Shown here one piece after another: positions 44,539 through 52,857 of a stretch of DNA of 64,000 bases. Every line of letters begins with the position of its first letter. Positions within the stretch are counted from its first letter, which is position 1. Source of the stretch: an uncultured Bacilli bacterium (GTDB taxonomy: Bacteria; Bacillota_I; Bacilli_A; RF39; UBA660); contig CAKOMW010000001.1 of the NCBI GenBank assembly GCA_934096805.1, forward strand, positions 310,001 to 374,000, written 5' to 3'. Position numbers and translations under genes: made by a program. Under the pieces are notes generated by a model. The model made no database searches and had not been told where the DNA came from. It saw only the letters and a list, made by a program, of their open reading frames with translations.

Positions 44539-44572
44539 AGACTAAATGAATAACAAATGTGTCATTTAGTCT
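44539..44572. repeat. Inverted repeat, 11-bp arms
   Basis: AGACTAAATGA (44539-44549) is a perfect inverted match to TCATTTAGTCT (44562-44572) with a 12-base loop. No T run follows, so a terminator is unlikely; a protein-binding site or an RNA structure is possible. Confidence 0.6.
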
Positions 44573-44707
44573 AAAGGTATATTAGGTGATTTAAACTATT
44601 GCTAAAAAATATCTCAACTTTGTTATATATGGATAGTATCATAATCTTACTGATTTTATTTCACATAAAGTTGTTTTTGCAACTACTAAAACAATTCAAA
44701 TTTATAC

Positions 44708-44736
44708 TTGAAAAAAGCATTTTTTTGTAGTAGAAT
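44708..44736 (+). promoter_or_regulatory. Promoter of the phase-variable surface gene
   Basis: TTGAAA (44708-44713), 17 bp, TAGAAT (44731-44736). The ribosome-binding site AAGGAG follows at 44761. Confidence 0.55.
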
Positions 44737-44772
44737 TTAACTGTATGATAAATGATACTAAAGGAGTGAATG

Positions 44773-46397
44773 ATGATGAATAAAATTTTCAAAAATATTT
44801 CAAACAAACATTCCCAAAACAAATATTCGTCTGGGGGGGGGGCAATAATACTAGTAATAAAATAAAACAAAACCCCTTATTTAAAGATATAAAAGAATAT
44901 AATAAATATCTATTAAGTTTGGTAGGTATTCTTTTTCTTGTAATAACGGGAGTAATCTCTTATAATCTTACTAATGCATCATATGCAAAGTGGAGTAGTA
45001 GTGTGGAGTCTAAGAATGTGTTAAAGATTAGTGTTAATGTTCCTAATTTAGATGAAAGTGGTGCAAATGAACCAGTACTTGCAAGTAATATGATACCAGT
45101 ATATTATGATAATACAAATAAAGTTTGGAAGAAAGCAGATGCTAAGAATAGCAAAGAAAATAATAAATGGTATGATTATGGTAATAAGATGTGGGCAAAT
45201 GCTGTAACTGTTACAGAAACCAATAGAAATACTTATCTAAGTGCAAATGTAGGTACAGAAATACCAATGGATGATATAAATACAATGTGGGTATGGATAC
45301 CAAGATATACATATACATATCTGAAAACTAATACACCACAAGAAATAAAGATAAAGTTTGAAAAAGGAACAGAAAGTACAGGTACAATAAAGTGTATTGA
45401 TAATGTATCAGGAAGAGGCACAACATCACAAACATGTACAGATACAACAAATGGAAGTTTAAAAACAGGAACATCTACATATACCCATCCAGCCTTTACA
45501 TTTGGAGATAAAGAACTAACAGGATTATGGGTAGGGAAGTTTGAGAGTAGTGCAACAAGTATTCCGACAAGTAATTCAACAGAAGAATCAACAGTAATAA
45601 TAAAACCAAATGTACAATCATTAAGAAATAAAGCTTTATCATATTTCTTTCGTGATGCAAGACAAATGGAGAAAGCAAGTAATGTATATGGTTTTCCACA
45701 AAGTAGTAGTACAACATTTAATTGGAATGGAGATCTTAAAGGAGATACAAACAATATAGATACCCATATGATGAAGAATACAGAATGGGGAGCAGTAACA
45801 TATTTATATCATTCTAAATATGGAAGATGTACTTCTGGTAAATGTGAAGAATTAACAATAAATAACTGTAATACTTATACAACAGGTATCGGAGCAGATA
45901 CAGTAAGTGCAAGTCAATCATCAACAACATGTACAACAAATAAAAATAAATATAATGGAGCAAGTGGAGTAAAAGCAAGTACAACCGGAAATGTATATGG
46001 TGTGTATGACATGAGTGGTGGTTCACATGAATATACAATGGGTAACATGGTAAACTCTTCTAATCAATTTTATACATCATCTGCATCAAACTGGAGTACA
46101 ACAAGTACACCACTTGCAAAGTATTATGATAGTTATACATATGGAACAACAAATAAAGATAGTAGTGCTTATTCAAGAGGAAAATTAGGAGATGCAACAG
46201 TAGAAATGGCACCAACAGGAGACACAGGAAATTGGTATAAAGATTACGCCAGCTTCCCGTACTCGTCCAGCTCATGGTTCCAGCGTGGGGGCTACTACGA
46301 TAATGGTATGTACGCGGGCGCTTTCGCCTTCTACTGGCACGGTGGTTATGCGAGCGATTTCTTCTCGTTCCGCGTTTCGCTTGGTGTTCTGAATTGA
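44773..46397 (+). CDS. Phase-variable, DGR-type C-type-lectin surface protein (out of frame at a G10 tract)
   Basis: AAGGAG at 44761 precedes ATGs at 44770, 44773 and 44776. Reading from them reaches ten G at 44833-44842 and then a stop at 44863. With 8 or 11 G the frame continues without a stop into the 490-codon frame ending at 46397. A TTG at 44919 in that frame has no ribosome-binding site. The in-frame protein would have a cytoplasmic Lys/Asn-rich head, one membrane helix (YLLSLVGILFLVITGVIS), beta-rich spacer domains and a C-terminal FGE/C-type-lectin fold (MWVWIPRY, DTHMMKNTEWGAV, GNVYGVYDMSGGSHEY) ending in a GC-rich variable region. Its body uses A-ending codons, unlike both neighbours. 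Ligand unknown. Confidence 0.75.
44833..44842 (+). repeat. Homopolymeric G10 tract (phase-variation switch)
   Basis: Ten consecutive G lie in the early coding region of an AT-rich gene. At this length the gene is out of frame; 8 or 11 would put it in frame. Poly-G tracts of this size slip at replication in several bacteria. The count could also be affected by read error in the assembly. Confidence 0.8.
46242..46397 (+). other. Putative DGR variable region (VR)
   Basis: By hand count 68 of 120 bases from 46261 to 46380 are G or C, against roughly one third in the rest of the gene. The segment encodes the end of a C-type-lectin fold: WFQRGG, AGAFAF and SFRVSL as fixed blocks, with Tyr, Asp, Ser, His, Phe and Asn between. 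Codons at the variable spots (tac, tac, gat, aat, tac, tac, cac, tat, agc, gat, ttc, ttc) all end in C or T, as expected if template AAC/AAT codons were changed at their two A bases. The template repeat and reverse transcriptase are not in this window. Confidence 0.65.
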
Positions 46398-46508
46398 CTA
46401 TTCTGTGGTTAGGTATTTTTATGTATAGTTCTTTTTCTTTTTTTTATTATTTTGCGTAAAAATTGTTTTTTATTGTGCTACTATTGTTATAGTAGGAGAG
46501 TGCTTTTT

Positions 46509-47003
46509 ATGTTGAAGAATGAAATATATAGAGAAATTATTAACGATAATGAGTTTAGAGGTTATGATTTACTTAATTATTTATTGATGAAGGATAATGA
46601 GTTTAAAGAAGTTATTTCTTCTGGTCTTAGGACTGGTTTTATTAGAAAGTTTAATGATGATGAATGGGAACGGGTTCTTAGGGTTTCTTATGTGCCTGAG
46701 GTTCGTTGTATTAATAGTTTTTTTGAAATGTTTAAAGAAGGATTAAATATTGGCAATGCTTTGGGTACTACTAAGTATCTTGGACATGAGTATTCTGATG
46801 TTGATGTTGTTCGTGGATCTTTACCAGTTTTAGATGATGTTATTGTTTCTACGAATAGTATGGACCATTGGTGGTTGGAGACTGATGATAGCATTATTGA
46901 TCCTTCTCTTCTTTTAATTATTCATCCTTTGTATAGGGATAAGATTGGTTATATTGAAGCAGATAGGTTTTGTCTTGATAAAAAGGGAAAATATAGTATG
47001 TAA
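46509..47003 (+). CDS. Hypothetical protein (164 aa), weak transglutaminase-like look
   Basis: The ATG at 46509 follows TAGGAG; the upstream in-frame ATG at 46452 has no such site. The protein is soluble and acidic. A stretch reading GNALGTTKY, a gap, then MDHWWLETDDSIIDPSL recalls the order of the catalytic segments in papain/transglutaminase-like proteins (Cys, then His-Trp, then Asp). However, the expected Cys site is Thr, so any enzyme activity is doubtful. I do not recognise a named family. T-ending codons mark it as resident host DNA, unlike the gene before it. Confidence 0.5.
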   Translation: MLKNEIYREIINDNEFRGYDLLNYLLMKDNEFKEVISSGLRTGFIRKFNDDEWERVLRVSYVPEVRCINSFFEMFKEGLNIGNALGTTKYLGHEYSDVDVVRGSLPVLDDVIVSTNSMDHWWLETDDSIIDPSLLLIIHPLYRDKIGYIEADRFCLDKKGKYSM

Positions 47004-47022
47004 ATTGTTTTCCTTTTTTTTT
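46986..47022 (+). terminator. Terminator overlapping the end of the 164-aa gene
   Basis: GGAAAA (46986-46991) and TTTTCC (47008-47013) with a nine-T run after. Confidence 0.6.
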
Positions 47023-47044
47023 GTTTTATTTTTATTTTGTTGTA

Positions 47045-47073
47045 TTGTTTTTTGTTTATAATTGTGTTATATT
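47045..47073 (+). promoter_or_regulatory. Promoter of the first Big2 surface gene
   Basis: TTGTTT (47045-47050), 17 bp, TATATT (47068-47073). The same arrangement precedes the paralogue at 49465. Confidence 0.5.
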
Positions 47074-47100
47074 TGTATATAGAATAGAGGAGGATTGAGT

Positions 47101-49350
47101 ATGGATTTTGATAATATGAATAATAATTTAAATAATGAATCTGGTGTTCAGAATGCTAGTTATGATCAACCTGATTATAGTGATTTTGGTGATTCTGATG
47201 ATGTTTCTTCTCAAAATAATTTTATGTCTAATCCTATGATTAAGAAGTTAATAATTGCTATTGCAGTTATTGTTGCAATTATTTTGATTATTTTATTATT
47301 TAGTGTTTTGTTTAAGGATAAAAAGATTAATCTTGATATTCCTAATGTTGTTTATAAGGATTCTAATGTTGAGTTTATTACTGCAGTTGCTAATAAGACG
47401 AATAGTTTGTTTTATGAGTTTTCTAGTTCTAATGAGGAAGTTTTGCAATTTGAGTATAAGAATTTATCTGCAGGTGATTCCTCAAACACACTTATTCCTA
47501 GGAGTGTTGGTAAGTCTACAATTAATGTAGTTGCTTATGATAAGGGTAAAAAAGTTGGGACTTATTCTTCAGAAGTTATTGTATGTGGAGCGTTTAATAG
47601 TTCTTCTTTTGGAAATGATACTTCTAAGGTTGGAGTTGGTGATAGGTTAAATCTTACTATGGATTTAGGGACTGAGGATGTTTGCTATAAAAAAATTAAG
47701 TATTCTAGTTCTAATGATGAAATAGCTACTGTTTCTAATAGTGGAGAAGTTTCTGCTTTAAGTGCTGGTAATGTTGATATTACGGTTGATAATGGATATA
47801 CTAAGATAACTAAAAAGATTACTGTGGTTTCTGCAGGTAATATTAATAGTGTAGATAGTGTTAAGCTTAATACAACTAATTTAACTGTACAAGTTGGTAA
47901 GTATGCATTCTTATATGCTACTGTTTCACCAAGTAGTGCAACAAATAAGTCTGTTATATGGACTTCTAGTAATGATAGTGTAGCAATGGTTTCTAATAAG
48001 GGACAAGTTGTAGGAGTTTCTACTGGTACTGCTGTTATTACTGCTACTACACAGGATGGAAATAAAACTGCTATGGCTAAGGTAACTGTTAAGAAGGCTC
48101 CTAGTGGTTCTAGTTCTGGTGGTTCAAGTACTGGAGGTTCTAGTACTGGAGGAAGTAGTGGCTCTAAGTATAGAAAGGTTACTAAAGTAAATATAAGTGG
48201 TGCTGATTTTGCTTTAATGGTTGGTAAGACTAAGACACTTACTTATGCTATTAGTCCTAAAAATGCTACTAATAAGAAGATAACATGGAAGAGTAGTAAT
48301 CCTGCTATTGCAAAGATTAGTACGAGTGGAAAGGTTACTGGTGTTAGGCCTGGTACTGCTACTATAAGTGCTGTTAGTGCTGATGGGGTTTCTGGTAAAG
48401 TAAAAGTTACTGTTAAGAAAGCTTCTAGTTCTGGTAGTAAAGAAGTAGCTGTTACTGGTTTAGCTCTTAGTAAAACTAGTGTTTCTTTAAAAAAGGGAAG
48501 TTCTGTTACTGTTTCTTCTGTGGTTGTACCTAGTAATGCTACTAATAAGAAGGTAACATGGAAGTCCAGTAATGCTTCTGTTGCTACAGTAAGTAACGGA
48601 AGGATTACAGGTGTTGGTGTTGGTACTGCTAAGGTGACTGCTACTGCTGGTAAGTATACAAAGACTGTATCGGTTACTGTTACTAGTGCTTCTTCTGTTA
48701 ATTGTACTTTACAACTTGTTACTAATAAGGGAACTAATGTTTCAAATTATACAAAAGTATGTACTTCTTCTTTGACTATTAATGCTAATTGTACTTCTAC
48801 AGGTGGGGTTTCTATGGATAGTATTGAGCTTACTACTAATACTGGAGCATTTAGTAAAAGTAGTGTAAAAATAATTAAGAATAGTTCAACTAATTTTACG
48901 GCGATTGGTGTTATTGATAATAGTAGTGGTAAATATAATGGGACTCACTCTATATCTGTTAAAGGAAAAAATAAGAATGGAATTGGTAATGCTAAGTCTA
49001 AGACTATTACTATAACTGGATATGGTTCTAATTGTGGTGCTGATACTACTAAGCCTTATATTTCTGATAGTTTACATACTAGTTCTAGATCTAAAAAAAT
49101 GAAAATTATTTTTACTGCTGCTGATAGTAGTTCTGGAATTGCTATGATAAAAATCTATTATAAAAATTTAAAAAATAAGAATGATTATACTAAAACTTAT
49201 AAAAGTTCTACATATCCAAAGTCTTGGCCTATATCATATGAATTTTCTTGTACACCAGGTGTTCAATATTCATATCGTGTAGTTATATTTGATAAGGCTG
49301 GTAATAATTATTCATCTGATACATATAAAAGTAACAAATGTAATGCCTGA
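47101..49350 (+). CDS. Membrane-anchored Ig-like (Big2) surface protein, copy 1
   Basis: The ATG at 47101 follows GAGGAGG; a TTG at 47095 is too close to it. The 749-residue protein has an acidic Asn-rich cytoplasmic head (1-47), one membrane helix (about 50-71) and an outer chain. The first outer part (85-250) is Ig-like with Cys. Big2 domains follow at about 256-337, 360-439 and 449-530, each with WTSSN or WKSSN and a GxATITA-type motif, separated by a Gly/Ser linker. A C-terminal fibronectin-like part with Cys ends the chain. Such repeats hold adhesins off the cell. No sortase or signal peptidase site is seen. Confidence 0.75.
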   Translation: MDFDNMNNNLNNESGVQNASYDQPDYSDFGDSDDVSSQNNFMSNPMIKKLIIAIAVIVAIILIILLFSVLFKDKKINLDIPNVVYKDSNVEFITAVANKTNSLFYEFSSSNEEVLQFEYKNLSAGDSSNTLIPRSVGKSTINVVAYDKGKKVGTYSSEVIVCGAFNSSSFGNDTSKVGVGDRLNLTMDLGTEDVCYKKIKYSSSNDEIATVSNSGEVSALSAGNVDITVDNGYTKITKKITVVSAGNINSVDSVKLNTTNLTVQVGKYAFLYATVSPSSATNKSVIWTSSNDSVAMVSNKGQVVGVSTGTAVITATTQDGNKTAMAKVTVKKAPSGSSSGGSSTGGSSTGGSSGSKYRKVTKVNISGADFALMVGKTKTLTYAISPKNATNKKITWKSSNPAIAKISTSGKVTGVRPGTATISAVSADGVSGKVKVTVKKASSSGSKEVAVTGLALSKTSVSLKKGSSVTVSSVVVPSNATNKKVTWKSSNASVATVSNGRITGVGVGTAKVTATAGKYTKTVSVTVTSASSVNCTLQLVTNKGTNVSNYTKVCTSSLTINANCTSTGGVSMDSIELTTNTGAFSKSSVKIIKNSSTNFTAIGVIDNSSGKYNGTHSISVKGKNKNGIGNAKSKTITITGYGSNCGADTTKPYISDSLHTSSRSKKMKIIFTAADSSSGIAMIKIYYKNLKNKNDYTKTYKSSTYPKSWPISYEFSCTPGVQYSYRVVIFDKAGNNYSSDTYKSNKCNA
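47880..48306 (+). repeat. 427-bp block identical to 50357-50783
   Basis: Read base by base, this stretch of the first Big2 gene is identical to 50357-50783 of its paralogue (offset 2477), with differences starting on both sides. It covers one Big2 domain, the Gly/Ser linker and the start of the next domain. Confidence 0.9.
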
Positions 49351-49384
49351 ACATTCAATGAATAAGAATATTTACGATTATGTG

Positions 49385-49416
49385 AAAAAAGCGATTTAAT
49401 TGAATTGCTTTTTTTT
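49385..49416 (+). terminator. Terminator after Big2 copy 1
   Basis: AAAAAAGCGATT pairs with AATTGCTTTTTT around a short loop, with further T. Confidence 0.75.
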
Positions 49417-49464
49417 CTTTTGATTACAGGAATTAAACTTTTGTATAAAATGATTTTATATTTA

Positions 49465-49493
49465 TTGTTTTTTGTTTACAAATATGTTATATT
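49465..49493 (+). promoter_or_regulatory. Promoter of the second Big2 surface gene
   Basis: TTGTTT (49465-49470), 17 bp, TATATT (49488-49493), matching the promoter of the first copy in both boxes and spacing. Confidence 0.5.
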
Positions 49494-49517
49494 TATATAA
49501 GATAGTAGGAGGTTATT

Positions 49518-52500
49518 ATGAGTTTTAACGATAACGATTTTAATGATGTAAATAATGCTAATAACAATGGTAATATGAACGACATGAATAACATGAATAA
49601 TGGTTTTAATAATATGTCTGGTGTTCAAAATGCTAGTTATGAGCAACCTAATTATAGTGATTTTGGAGATTCTGATGATGTTTCTTCTCAAAATAATTTT
49701 ATGTCTAATCCCATGGTAAAAAAGTTAATAATTGCTATTGCGATTATTGTTGCTATTATTTTACTTGTTTTATTATTTAGTGTTTTATTTAAAAATAAAA
49801 AACTTGATTTAGATATTCCTGATGTTGTATATCAAGATTATAATGTTGAATTTGTTACGTCGGTTGCTAATAAGACAAATGGTTTATTTTATGAATTTAC
49901 AAGTTCAAATGAAGATGTTTTACAGTTTGAGTATAGAAATTTATCGGCAGGTGATTCATCTAATACACTTATTCCGAGAAGTGTTGGTAAGTCTATGATT
50001 AATGTAGCTGCTTATGAAAATGGTAAGAAAGTTGGAACTTATTCTTCAGAAGTTATTGTATGTGGGGTATTTGATAGTAGTGCGTTTGGTAATGATACTT
50101 CTAAGGTTGGAGTTGGTGATAAGTTAAGTCTTACTATGGATTTGGGAACTGAGGATGCTTGTTATAAGAGGATTAAGTATTCTAGTTCCAATGAAGATGT
50201 GGCTACTGTTTCTAACGAAGGTGAAGTTTCTGCTTTAAAAGCTGGTAATGTTGATATTACAGTCGATAATGGATATAAGACTATAACTAAAAAGGTTACA
50301 GTTGTTTCTACTGGTAATGTCAATGATGTTACTGGTGTTAAGCTTAATACGACTAGTTTAACTGTACAAGTTGGTAAGTATGCATTCTTATATGCTACTG
50401 TTTCACCAAGTAGTGCAACAAATAAGTCTGTTATATGGACTTCTAGTAATGATAGTGTAGCAATGGTTTCTAATAAGGGACAAGTTGTAGGAGTTTCTAC
50501 TGGTACTGCTGTTATTACTGCTACTACACAGGATGGAAATAAAACTGCTATGGCTAAGGTAACTGTTAAGAAGGCTCCTAGTGGTTCTAGTTCTGGTGGT
50601 TCAAGTACTGGAGGTTCTAGTACTGGAGGAAGTAGTGGCTCTAAGTATAGAAAGGTTACTAAAGTAAATATAAGTGGTGCTGATTTTGCTTTAATGGTTG
50701 GTAAGACTAAGACACTTACTTATGCTATTAGTCCTAAAAATGCTACTAATAAGAAGATAACATGGAAGAGTAGTAATCCTGCTGTTGCAAAGATTAGTAC
50801 GAGTGGAAAGGTTACGGCTGTTGGGCCTGGTACTACTACGATAAGTGCTGTTAGTGCTGATGGTGTTTCTGGTAAAGTAAAAGTTACTGTTACTACTGGA
50901 AAGATTGTTAAGGCTACTGGTCTTACTTTATCTCCTTCATCTCTTTCAATTAATGTTGGTCAATCTAAGAAAATTACTGCTACTGTTACTCCTAAGAATG
51001 CTACGATAAAGACTATTAAGTGGGTTTCTCTTAATTCTAAAATAGCTAGGGTTAGTTCTGCTGGTAGTGTTACTGGTGTTAGTGCTGGTACTACTACTAT
51101 TACTGCTGTTACAACTGATGGTGCTGTTCAAAAGTCGCTTAAAGTAACTGTTAAGGGTTCTACTAAAGATGATGGTAAAAAAGATGATAATAAGAATGTT
51201 AAAGTTACTGATTTGTTACTTAGTCAATCTAGTGTTGCTTTGAAGAAAGGTAGTTCTACTACTGTTACTGCTACTGTTGTACCTAGTAATGCTACTAATA
51301 AGAATGTTACTTGGAGGTCTAGTAATTCTTCTGTTGCTACGGTTAGTAATGGAAAGATTACAGGTGTTAGTGTTGGTTCTGCGAATATTCTTGTTAGTGC
51401 TGGTGATATTACTGAGATTATAAATGTTACTGTAAATGAGTCTTCTGGAATTAGTTGTGCTTTGAATTTGACTAATAATGCTAGTCAAGATGTTTCTAAT
51501 TATATAAAGATATGTACTTCTAATTTAACTATTAAGGCTATTTGTAATGCTACTGATGGTACAAAAGTCAAGTCTATCACGATAGATACAAATACAGATT
51601 CTATTACTAAGAGTAAAATTACTTCAAGTGGTATTGGTACTTCTACTAAGGCTAGTAAAACTGGTGTTATTACTAATACAACTGGTAAGAATAATGGAAC
51701 TCATGTAATTACAGTAAAGGCTTCGAATACTGCTGGTGTTACTACGCAAATTGTTAAGTCTATTACAATTACAGGAACTGGTACTACTTGTCCTTCAAAT
51801 AAACCTAATATATCTAGTGTTTGGACTGAAAATTATTCTACTAGTAGTGAAACAGGTTTCTATGTTTATGCTACTGTTGGTAGTGGAATTCCTACTACTG
51901 TAGAGCTTCATATTACTAATAAGACTAGTAAGAAGAGTTATACTAAAACTATGAAATTTTCTAGTATAAATGATAATGGTAGATATAAATATTATTACAA
52001 GTTTGATTCTGTTGCAAAGAATACTTATAATTGGTATGTGACTGCGAAGAATAGTTATGGTTCTGATAAATCTAAAGATTATGATAAGGTTGGACCTTCT
52101 AGTCAAAGCTCTAGTTCAAGTTCTAAGAGTGTTTCTACTAATAGTGCTTCGTCAAGTAGTTCATCTGGAAGTTCATCAAGCAGTTCTAAGAGTACATGTA
52201 CTAAGTCTTGGAAGTTAGTTAGTGATGTATATTCAACTTCTTGTAAGGCTTCTAATAATGGAACAACAAAGGTTGAATGTGGAACTACTAAGTATAAAAA
52301 CAAGTATAAACATACTGGTAGTTGTACAAAAACTACATATAGATTTAGTGATGCTGTTTCTCATGTATGTACTAGTTGTCCTAAAAGTAAAGTTTGGGTT
52401 ACTAAGTGTAATGCTTCAAATGTTGGAAAGTATAAGTATAATTATAAGACAGGAAGCACAGGTTCTGTAAAATATTATGGTAATATATGTATTAAAGATT

Positions 52501-52646
52501 GTTCTAGCTATGGTGATTACAAGACAACAGATTTGGGTAAATCTTCTTATTGTTCTCCAAGTGGAACTAAAGGGAAAAATTTATATTATATAACTTGTGG
52601 TTCAAATACATATGTTAAAAAGAAAACATATTCTTATAAGTGTTAA
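49518..52646 (+). CDS. Membrane-anchored Ig-like (Big2) surface protein, copy 2, Cys-rich C-terminus
   Basis: TAGGAGG precedes the ATG. The 1042-residue protein has the same head (QNASYEQPNYSDFGDSDD), one membrane helix (about 70-91) and outer domain order as copy 1. It has about four Big2 domains (near 275-357, 380-460, 462-545 and 560-640) and further Ig-like parts. A Ser-rich linker (about 862-892) leads to a 150-residue Cys- and Lys-rich end. The extra Big2 domain and the Cys-rich end set it apart from copy 1. The Cys-rich end is probably disulfide-linked and is a candidate binding tip. No cell-wall anchor motif is visible. Confidence 0.75.
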   Translation: MSFNDNDFNDVNNANNNGNMNDMNNMNNGFNNMSGVQNASYEQPNYSDFGDSDDVSSQNNFMSNPMVKKLIIAIAIIVAIILLVLLFSVLFKNKKLDLDIPDVVYQDYNVEFVTSVANKTNGLFYEFTSSNEDVLQFEYRNLSAGDSSNTLIPRSVGKSMINVAAYENGKKVGTYSSEVIVCGVFDSSAFGNDTSKVGVGDKLSLTMDLGTEDACYKRIKYSSSNEDVATVSNEGEVSALKAGNVDITVDNGYKTITKKVTVVSTGNVNDVTGVKLNTTSLTVQVGKYAFLYATVSPSSATNKSVIWTSSNDSVAMVSNKGQVVGVSTGTAVITATTQDGNKTAMAKVTVKKAPSGSSSGGSSTGGSSTGGSSGSKYRKVTKVNISGADFALMVGKTKTLTYAISPKNATNKKITWKSSNPAVAKISTSGKVTAVGPGTTTISAVSADGVSGKVKVTVTTGKIVKATGLTLSPSSLSINVGQSKKITATVTPKNATIKTIKWVSLNSKIARVSSAGSVTGVSAGTTTITAVTTDGAVQKSLKVTVKGSTKDDGKKDDNKNVKVTDLLLSQSSVALKKGSSTTVTATVVPSNATNKNVTWRSSNSSVATVSNGKITGVSVGSANILVSAGDITEIINVTVNESSGISCALNLTNNASQDVSNYIKICTSNLTIKAICNATDGTKVKSITIDTNTDSITKSKITSSGIGTSTKASKTGVITNTTGKNNGTHVITVKASNTAGVTTQIVKSITITGTGTTCPSNKPNISSVWTENYSTSSETGFYVYATVGSGIPTTVELHITNKTSKKSYTKTMKFSSINDNGRYKYYYKFDSVAKNTYNWYVTAKNSYGSDKSKDYDKVGPSSQSSSSSSKSVSTNSASSSSSSGSSSSSSKSTCTKSWKLVSDVYSTSCKASNNGTTKVECGTTKYKNKYKHTGSCTKTTYRFSDAVSHVCTSCPKSKVWVTKCNASNVGKYKYNYKTGSTGSVKYYGNICIKDCSSYGDYKTTDLGKSSYCSPSGTKGKNLYYITCGSNTYVKKKTYSYKC
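50357..50783 (+). repeat. 427-bp block identical to 47880-48306
   Basis: Second copy of the perfect repeat shared by the two Big2 genes. Flanking sequence of the two genes differs, often at silent positions, so this block was homogenised more recently than the rest. Confidence 0.9.
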
Positions 52647-52655
52647 CTTATTATA

Positions 52656-52678
52656 AAGATGGCTTTGGCCGTCTTTTT
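52656..52678 (+). terminator. Terminator after Big2 copy 2
   Basis: AAGATGGC (52656-52663) pairs with GCCGTCTT (52668-52675), then T residues. Confidence 0.8.
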
Positions 52679-52746
52679 GCTTGCGTTTTTTACTGAAATA
52701 GTTTTTAAGTGAGATTTATGGTACAGTTATAATTTCTTTATATAAT

Positions 52747-52772
52747 AACTTCGCATTTTAGTGGAGTTTTTT
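52747..52772 (+). terminator. Hairpin with T run before the DUF421 gene
   Basis: AACTTCGC (52747-52754) pairs with GTGGAGTT (52761-52768) with two wobble pairs, followed by TTTT. It lies just after a TATAAT at 52728, so it could be an attenuator for the DUF421 gene or a second terminator. Confidence 0.4.
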
Positions 52773-52857
52773 ATATCGCTTGTCGCTTGGCTTTTAAAGC
52801 TTACTAAAGATTGGTATGTTTTTTTCTTTTTTGGTTATCTTAATAGTGGTGATTTTT

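Larger units (their letters stand above)
44402..44772. other. 371-base intergenic region before the phase-variable gene
   Basis: No gene is seen here on either strand. It holds the end of the rplQ terminator, an 11-bp inverted repeat (44539-44572), and a promoter (44708-44736) for the downstream surface gene. Confidence 0.6.

Noticed and set aside
44919..44921. TTG at 44919 as the real start of the surface protein
   Set aside because: No ribosome-binding site precedes it and it would cut off the cytoplasmic head; a good site and ATG cluster exist at 44761-44778.
44402..52700. Template repeat or reverse transcriptase of a DGR near the variable region
   Set aside because: I read both strands around the locus and the gene list and saw no second GC-rich copy and no reverse transcriptase.
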